A DNA stretch of 8,930 bases from an uncultured Clostridia bacterium (GTDB taxonomy: Bacteria > Bacillota > Clostridia > Oscillospirales > Ruminococcaceae), in NCBI GenBank assembly GCA_945931735.1, contig CAMEPN010000042.1:1-8930 (forward strand), given 5' to 3'. The position numbers and the translations under genes are program-made. Of this stretch, positions 5,086 through 8,930 are shown piece by piece. Each line of letters opens with the position of its first letter. The stretch's first letter is position 1. The notes beneath the pieces were generated by a model. It worked only from the letters and a program-made list of their open reading frames with translations, did not search any database and had not been told where the DNA came from.

Positions 5086-8000
5086 TGCCGTTAAGAAGTG
5101 ATATAAAAAAGGTACTTGTCATAGGCTCGGGTCCTATCGTTATCGGACAGGCTGCCGAGTTTGACTATGCGGGCACTCAGGCGTGCCGCGCGCTGAAGCA
5201 GGAGGGGCTTGAGGTCGTTCTTATCAACTCCAACCCCGCGACGATAATGACCGACAAGCATATGGCGGACAAAATATATATCGAGCCGCTCACCCTCGAC
5301 GTCGTTAAGCGCGTTATCGAGATAGAGAAGCCCGACAGCGTGCTCTCCAACCTCGGCGGACAGACCGCGCTCACGCTGTGTATGCAGCTCGCGGAGGAGG
5401 GCTTCCTCGAGAGCCACAACGTAAAGCTGCTCGGCTCCAACCCCGAAACTATTCACAAGGCGGAGGACAGACAGGCGTTCAAGGACACCATGGAGGAGAT
5501 AGGTCAGCCCTGTATTCCCTCAAAGGTCGTTGAAACGGTAGAGGACGCCATGGCGTTCGCGGAGGAGATAAGCTATCCCGTTATCGTCCGCCCCGCATTC
5601 ACGCTCGGCGGAACGGGCGGCGGCATCGCGGCGACTCCCGAGGAACTGCATGAGATCGCGACGAACGGTCTGCGCCTTTCGCCTATCACGCAGATACTTG
5701 TCGAGAAGTGCATTTCGGGCTGGAAGGAGATCGAGTTCGAGGTAATGCGCGACCGCAAGGGCAACGTTATCACCGTCTGCTCCATGGAGAACTTCGACCC
5801 CGTCGGCGTTCACACGGGCGACTCCATAGTTGTCGCTCCCTGCGTCACCCTCGCGGATAAGGAGTATCAGATGCTCCGTACCGCGGCGCTGGACATCATT
5901 CAGGCGCTCAAGGTAGAGGGCGGCTGCAACTGCCAGTTCGCGCTCAAGCCCGACAGCTTCGACTACGCCGTTATTGAGGTCAACCCGAGAGTTTCCCGCT
6001 CCTCCGCGCTTGCTTCAAAGGCGACGGGCTATCCTATCGCAAAGGTAGCGGCGAGAATTGCCGTAGGCTATACCCTCGACGAGATAATCAATCAGGTAAC
6101 GGGCAAGACCTACGCCTGCTTCGAGCCTGCGCTGGACTACCTCGTTGTAAAGTTCCCGAAGTGGCCGTTCGATAAGTTCGTTTACGCGAAAAAGACGCTC
6201 GGCACGCAGATGAAGGCTACCGGCGAGATAATGGCTATCGCGCCCAGCTTTGAGGCGGGCATGATGAAAGCGGTGCGCTCTATCGAGCTTGGCATGGACA
6301 CGCTCACCAAAAAGGCGTTCACAAAGCTGTCCGACGAGGAAGTGCTCAAAAAGCTGGAGGATGTCGACGTTGACCGCTCATTCTGCGTTTTCGAGGCGTT
6401 AAAGCGCGGAATTTCCGTTGACACTATCCATGATATCACTAAGATAGACAAGTGGTTCATAAGCAAGCTGAATAATCTTGTTCAGCTTGAAAAGTGGCTT
6501 GCCGAGGGCGAGCTTACGCAGGAAAAATACGACATGGCGAAGAAGTACTGCTACCTCGACAGCACTATCGAGCGCATTTCAGGTCAGAAGTGCCCCGAAC
6601 ACCGCCTTGCCGTTTATAAAATGGTCGACACCTGCGCGGCGGAGTTCTCTGCTGACACCCCTTATTTCTACAACACTTTCGACTGCGAAAACGAGGCTGC
6701 GGAGTTCATCGAGCAGCACCCGACCGACAAGAAAAAGGTCATCGTATTCGGCTCCGGTCCTATCCGTATCGGTCAGGGCATCGAGTTCGATTACTGCTCA
6801 GTACACTGCGTATGGACATTGAAGGAAGAGGGCTGCGAGGCAATCATCTGCAACAATAACCCCGAAACGGTATCCACCGACTTCGACACGGGCGACCGGC
6901 TTTATTTCGACCCGCTGACCCGCGAGGACGTCGAGGCGCTTATCGCGACCGAGAAGCCCTACGGCTGCGTGGTTCAGTTCGGCGGTCAGACCGCGATAAA
7001 GCTGACAAAGCACCTCACCGAGCTTGGCGTTCGCATTCTCGGCACACAGGCTGCGGACATCGACGCGGCGGAGGACAGAGAGCTTTTCGACGAGCTGCTC
7101 GAGAAGTGCGGAATACCGCGCCCGAAGGGAGAAACGGTGTTCACCACCGAGCAGGCGCTCAAGGCGGCGAACGAGCTTGGCTACCCCGTGCTGCTCCGCC
7201 CGAGCTACGTCCTCGGCGGTCAGAACATGATAATCGCGCACGGCGACAGCGACGTTACGGAGTATATGGAGATAATCACCGCAACGCAGCTTGAAAACCC
7301 CGTGCTTATTGATAAGTATATGATGGGAACAGAGGTCGAGGTCGACGCTATCTGCGACGGCGAGGATTTCGTTATCCCGGGCATTATGGAGCACGTCGAG
7401 CGTGCGGGTATCCACTCGGGCGACTCTATCTCCATTTACCCATGCCAGAACCTCACCGAGCACATCAAGCGCGTTATCATCGACTACACCGAAAAACTCG
7501 CAAAGGCGCTGCACGTTATCGGTCTTGTCAACATTCAGTACGTTGTTTATAATCATGAGGTATATGTCATCGAGGTGAACCCGCGTTCTTCCAGAACAGT
7601 GCCTTATATCAGCAAGGTAACGGGCGTTCCGATGGTTGACCTTGCGACAAAGATAATTCTCGGGAAGAAGCTCAAGGACATGGGCTACAAGAGCGGGCTT
7701 TACCCTGCGGCGGATTATGTCGCTGTAAAGGTTCCCGTGTTCTCGTTCGAGAAGCTCCACGACGTCGACAATCAGCTCGGCCCCGAGATGAAGTCCACCG
7801 GCGAATGCCTCGGCATCGCGAAAACGTTCAGCGAGGCGCTGTTAAAGGGCCTTGTTGCGGCGGGGTACAAGTTCTACGACAAGGGCGGCGTGCTCATCTC
7901 CGTAAAGGACGGGGACAAGAACGATGTTATTGAGATAGCGAGCCGCTTTGAAGCGCTCGGGTTCACGATATACGCGACGGGCGGAACTGCCTCCGTTCTC

Positions 8001-8279
8001 AACCGCAACATGATCGCGGCAAACCACGTTTACCGTATCCACGAATACAAGGAGCCGAACGTTATCTCCCTGCTCGAGAGCGGCGAGATAAATTACGTTA
8101 TCTCCACCTCCGAAACGGGCAGAAAGCCCTCGCTCGACAGCGTAAGAATGCGCCGCAAGGCGGTAGAGCGCTCTATCGTCTGCCTCACCGCGATAGACAC
8201 GGCGAACGCGCTGCTCGACACGCTCGAGATGAAAAAGACCGTGAACGACATCGAGCTTGTTGATATTACCAAGATTTGA
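5085..8279 (+). CDS. carB: Carbamoyl-phosphate synthetase, large subunit
   Basis: Makes carbamoyl phosphate from bicarbonate, ammonia and two ATP, in complex with CarA. The 1064-residue length matches the family (E. coli 1073). The duplicated architecture is clear. The carboxyphosphate half (about 1-400) has VIGSGPIVIGQAAEFDYAG (12-30), the ATP loop FTLGGTGGG (172-180) and EVNPRVSRSSALASKATGYP (298-317). The oligomerisation region spans about 400-545. The carbamoyl-phosphate half (about 549-930) repeats these as FGSGPIRIGQGIEFDY, RPSYVLGGQNM (about 705-715) and EVNPRSSRTVPYISKVTG (about 830-847). A C-terminal MGS-like allosteric domain (about 934-1064, GGVLISV and YATGGTA) is the family's site for UMP or other effectors. 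GGAGGAG (5070-5076) inside the carA end precedes an ATG overlapping the carA stop, implying translational coupling. All key motifs are intact, and the MGS domain gives a second possible level of feedback. Confidence 0.97.
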   Translation: MPLRSDIKKVLVIGSGPIVIGQAAEFDYAGTQACRALKQEGLEVVLINSNPATIMTDKHMADKIYIEPLTLDVVKRVIEIEKPDSVLSNLGGQTALTLCMQLAEEGFLESHNVKLLGSNPETIHKAEDRQAFKDTMEEIGQPCIPSKVVETVEDAMAFAEEISYPVIVRPAFTLGGTGGGIAATPEELHEIATNGLRLSPITQILVEKCISGWKEIEFEVMRDRKGNVITVCSMENFDPVGVHTGDSIVVAPCVTLADKEYQMLRTAALDIIQALKVEGGCNCQFALKPDSFDYAVIEVNPRVSRSSALASKATGYPIAKVAARIAVGYTLDEIINQVTGKTYACFEPALDYLVVKFPKWPFDKFVYAKKTLGTQMKATGEIMAIAPSFEAGMMKAVRSIELGMDTLTKKAFTKLSDEEVLKKLEDVDVDRSFCVFEALKRGISVDTIHDITKIDKWFISKLNNLVQLEKWLAEGELTQEKYDMAKKYCYLDSTIERISGQKCPEHRLAVYKMVDTCAAEFSADTPYFYNTFDCENEAAEFIEQHPTDKKKVIVFGSGPIRIGQGIEFDYCSVHCVWTLKEEGCEAIICNNNPETVSTDFDTGDRLYFDPLTREDVEALIATEKPYGCVVQFGGQTAIKLTKHLTELGVRILGTQAADIDAAEDRELFDELLEKCGIPRPKGETVFTTEQALKAANELGYPVLLRPSYVLGGQNMIIAHGDSDVTEYMEIITATQLENPVLIDKYMMGTEVEVDAICDGEDFVIPGIMEHVERAGIHSGDSISIYPCQNLTEHIKRVIIDYTEKLAKALHVIGLVNIQYVVYNHEVYVIEVNPRSSRTVPYISKVTGVPMVDLATKIILGKKLKDMGYKSGLYPAADYVAVKVPVFSFEKLHDVDNQLGPEMKSTGECLGIAKTFSEALLKGLVAAGYKFYDKGGVLISVKDGDKNDVIEIASRFEALGFTIYATGGTASVLNRNMIAANHVYRIHEYKEPNVISLLESGEINYVISTSETGRKPSLDSVRMRRKAVERSIVCLTAIDTANALLDTLEMKKTVNDIELVDITKI

Positions 8280-8305
8280 CCACGGCACTCTGAAAGGATT
8301 TTTCA

Positions 8306-8914
8306 ATGAAGATAGGCAGATATCCTGTCAAAAAGACCTATTCGATACCCCGCGCGATAGCGGACGCGGCTTCGGCGATCATATTGTTCGTGCTGGCAAG
8401 GACGGCGTTCTCGTTTTTCGACGACTGCGACACGATATACAGCTATGCGGCGGTGCATAGCAGCGAGCTTGACGCGCTGCAAAGGAACAAATATTTCGCG
8501 CTGATACCCGTAATTATCGCGTTCGCGTTTACGGCGCTTACGGTGATTTTCGTGCTGATTTCCCACAAGGAGCCGAAAAACATCACGCTGGACAAAAAGA
8601 CGGCGCAGCGGTATTACGTTATCCTTGCCGACGCAGCGACGCTTATAAGGATACCCGTCCTGCTCGCGCTTATCGAGGTTTCGTATTATATACAGCAGGC
8701 TATGCTGGTGCGCGAGGTGTCTTATTTCAGCATTCAGTTTATCTGCGATATCCTTATTGCATTAATAATCTGGCGGTTCACGGCGCACCGTCTGGAAAAG
8801 CTCGGCGAGAGCGCACCCGCGCCCGCCGCGGAAAATGTTATAAAGGTCAAGGCGGTCGCCGCGGAGAATGCCCCCGAAAAAACGGACAATACCGACGAAA
8901 CGGAAGGTGGATAA
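8306..8914 (+). CDS. Uncharacterised four-helix membrane protein in the pyr operon
   Basis: A 202-residue protein I do not recognise. Four hydrophobic segments are likely membrane helices: about 17-37, 63-86, 102-126 and 140-158. There is a basic N terminus (MKIGRYPVKK), a loop with several acidic residues between helices 1 and 2 (FFDDCDTIYSYAAV), and a hydrophilic Ala/Pro/Glu-rich tail (about 164-202, net acidic near the end). No cleavable signal peptide or enzymatic motif is seen. Helix 3 contains an Arg (R115), and helix 4 is followed by WRFTAHRLEKL. AAAGGA (8293-8298) sits 7 nt before the ATG. The gene starts 26 nt after carB without a terminator, so it is probably co-transcribed and under PyrR control. 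A uracil transporter is unlikely, since those have many more helices. Position alone does not establish a pyrimidine role. Confidence 0.85.
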   Translation: MKIGRYPVKKTYSIPRAIADAASAIILFVLARTAFSFFDDCDTIYSYAAVHSSELDALQRNKYFALIPVIIAFAFTALTVIFVLISHKEPKNITLDKKTAQRYYVILADAATLIRIPVLLALIEVSYYIQQAMLVREVSYFSIQFICDILIALIIWRFTAHRLEKLGESAPAPAAENVIKVKAVAAENAPEKTDNTDETEGG

Positions 8915-8917
8915 CAA

Positions 8918-8930
8918 ATGAGCTATTACT
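8918..8930 (+). CDS. Start of the next gene, cut by the window edge
   Basis: ATG at 8918 begins a frame reading M-S-Y-Y before the window ends. AAGGTGG (8904-8910), inside the end of the membrane-protein gene, lies 7 nt upstream, and the gap to the previous stop is 3 nt. The spacing and the binding site make a real, co-transcribed gene likely. Four residues are too few to name it. Confidence 0.55.

Overview
The window reads as a chromosomal segment from a Gram-positive Clostridia bacterium, most likely in the Ruminococcus/Oscillospiraceae neighbourhood. This rests on protein style, strong AGGAG-type ribosome binding sites, a consensus sigma-A promoter, PyrR attenuation and GC-rich genes beside AT-rich spacers. 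No 16S or marker gene is present, so the placement is inference.

Layout. Positions 1-65 are the 3' part of a tRNA-Tyr(GTA) gene, followed by a strong intrinsic terminator (69-115) and a second one (160-189). Positions 190-864 hold no gene I can support. They contain two arrays of degenerate repeats (239-440 and 651-826) and a strongly purine-biased block with mirror and inverted symmetry (515-642). A perfect -35/-10 promoter (865-893) then drives a leader of about 220 nt that is a PyrR-type attenuator. It has a PyrR-binding anti-antiterminator (947-1005), a competing antiterminator (973-982 with 1066-1076) and an intrinsic terminator (1065-1092).

Downstream on the + strand is a tightly packed pyrimidine operon: pyrR (regulator), pyrC (dihydroorotase), pyrF (OMP decarboxylase), carA and carB (carbamoyl-phosphate synthetase). 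It continues into an unrecognised four-helix membrane protein (8306-8914) and the first codons of another gene (8918-8930, cut by the window edge). CarAB makes carbamoyl phosphate, PyrC closes the dihydroorotate ring and PyrF performs the last step to UMP. PyrR, probably with UMP or UTP, would close the loop by stabilising the hairpin that lets the terminator form. The genes for aspartate carbamoyltransferase (pyrB), dihydroorotate dehydrogenase (pyrD/pyrK) and orotate phosphoribosyltransferase (pyrE) are not in the window. They must lie downstream or elsewhere if the pathway is complete.

The coding part is ordinary de novo pyrimidine biosynthesis. The parts that merit a second look are the readable three-state RNA switch, the repeat-rich 675-nt spacer, the unknown membrane protein in the operon, and a C in place of the near-universal T55 in the tRNA T-loop.
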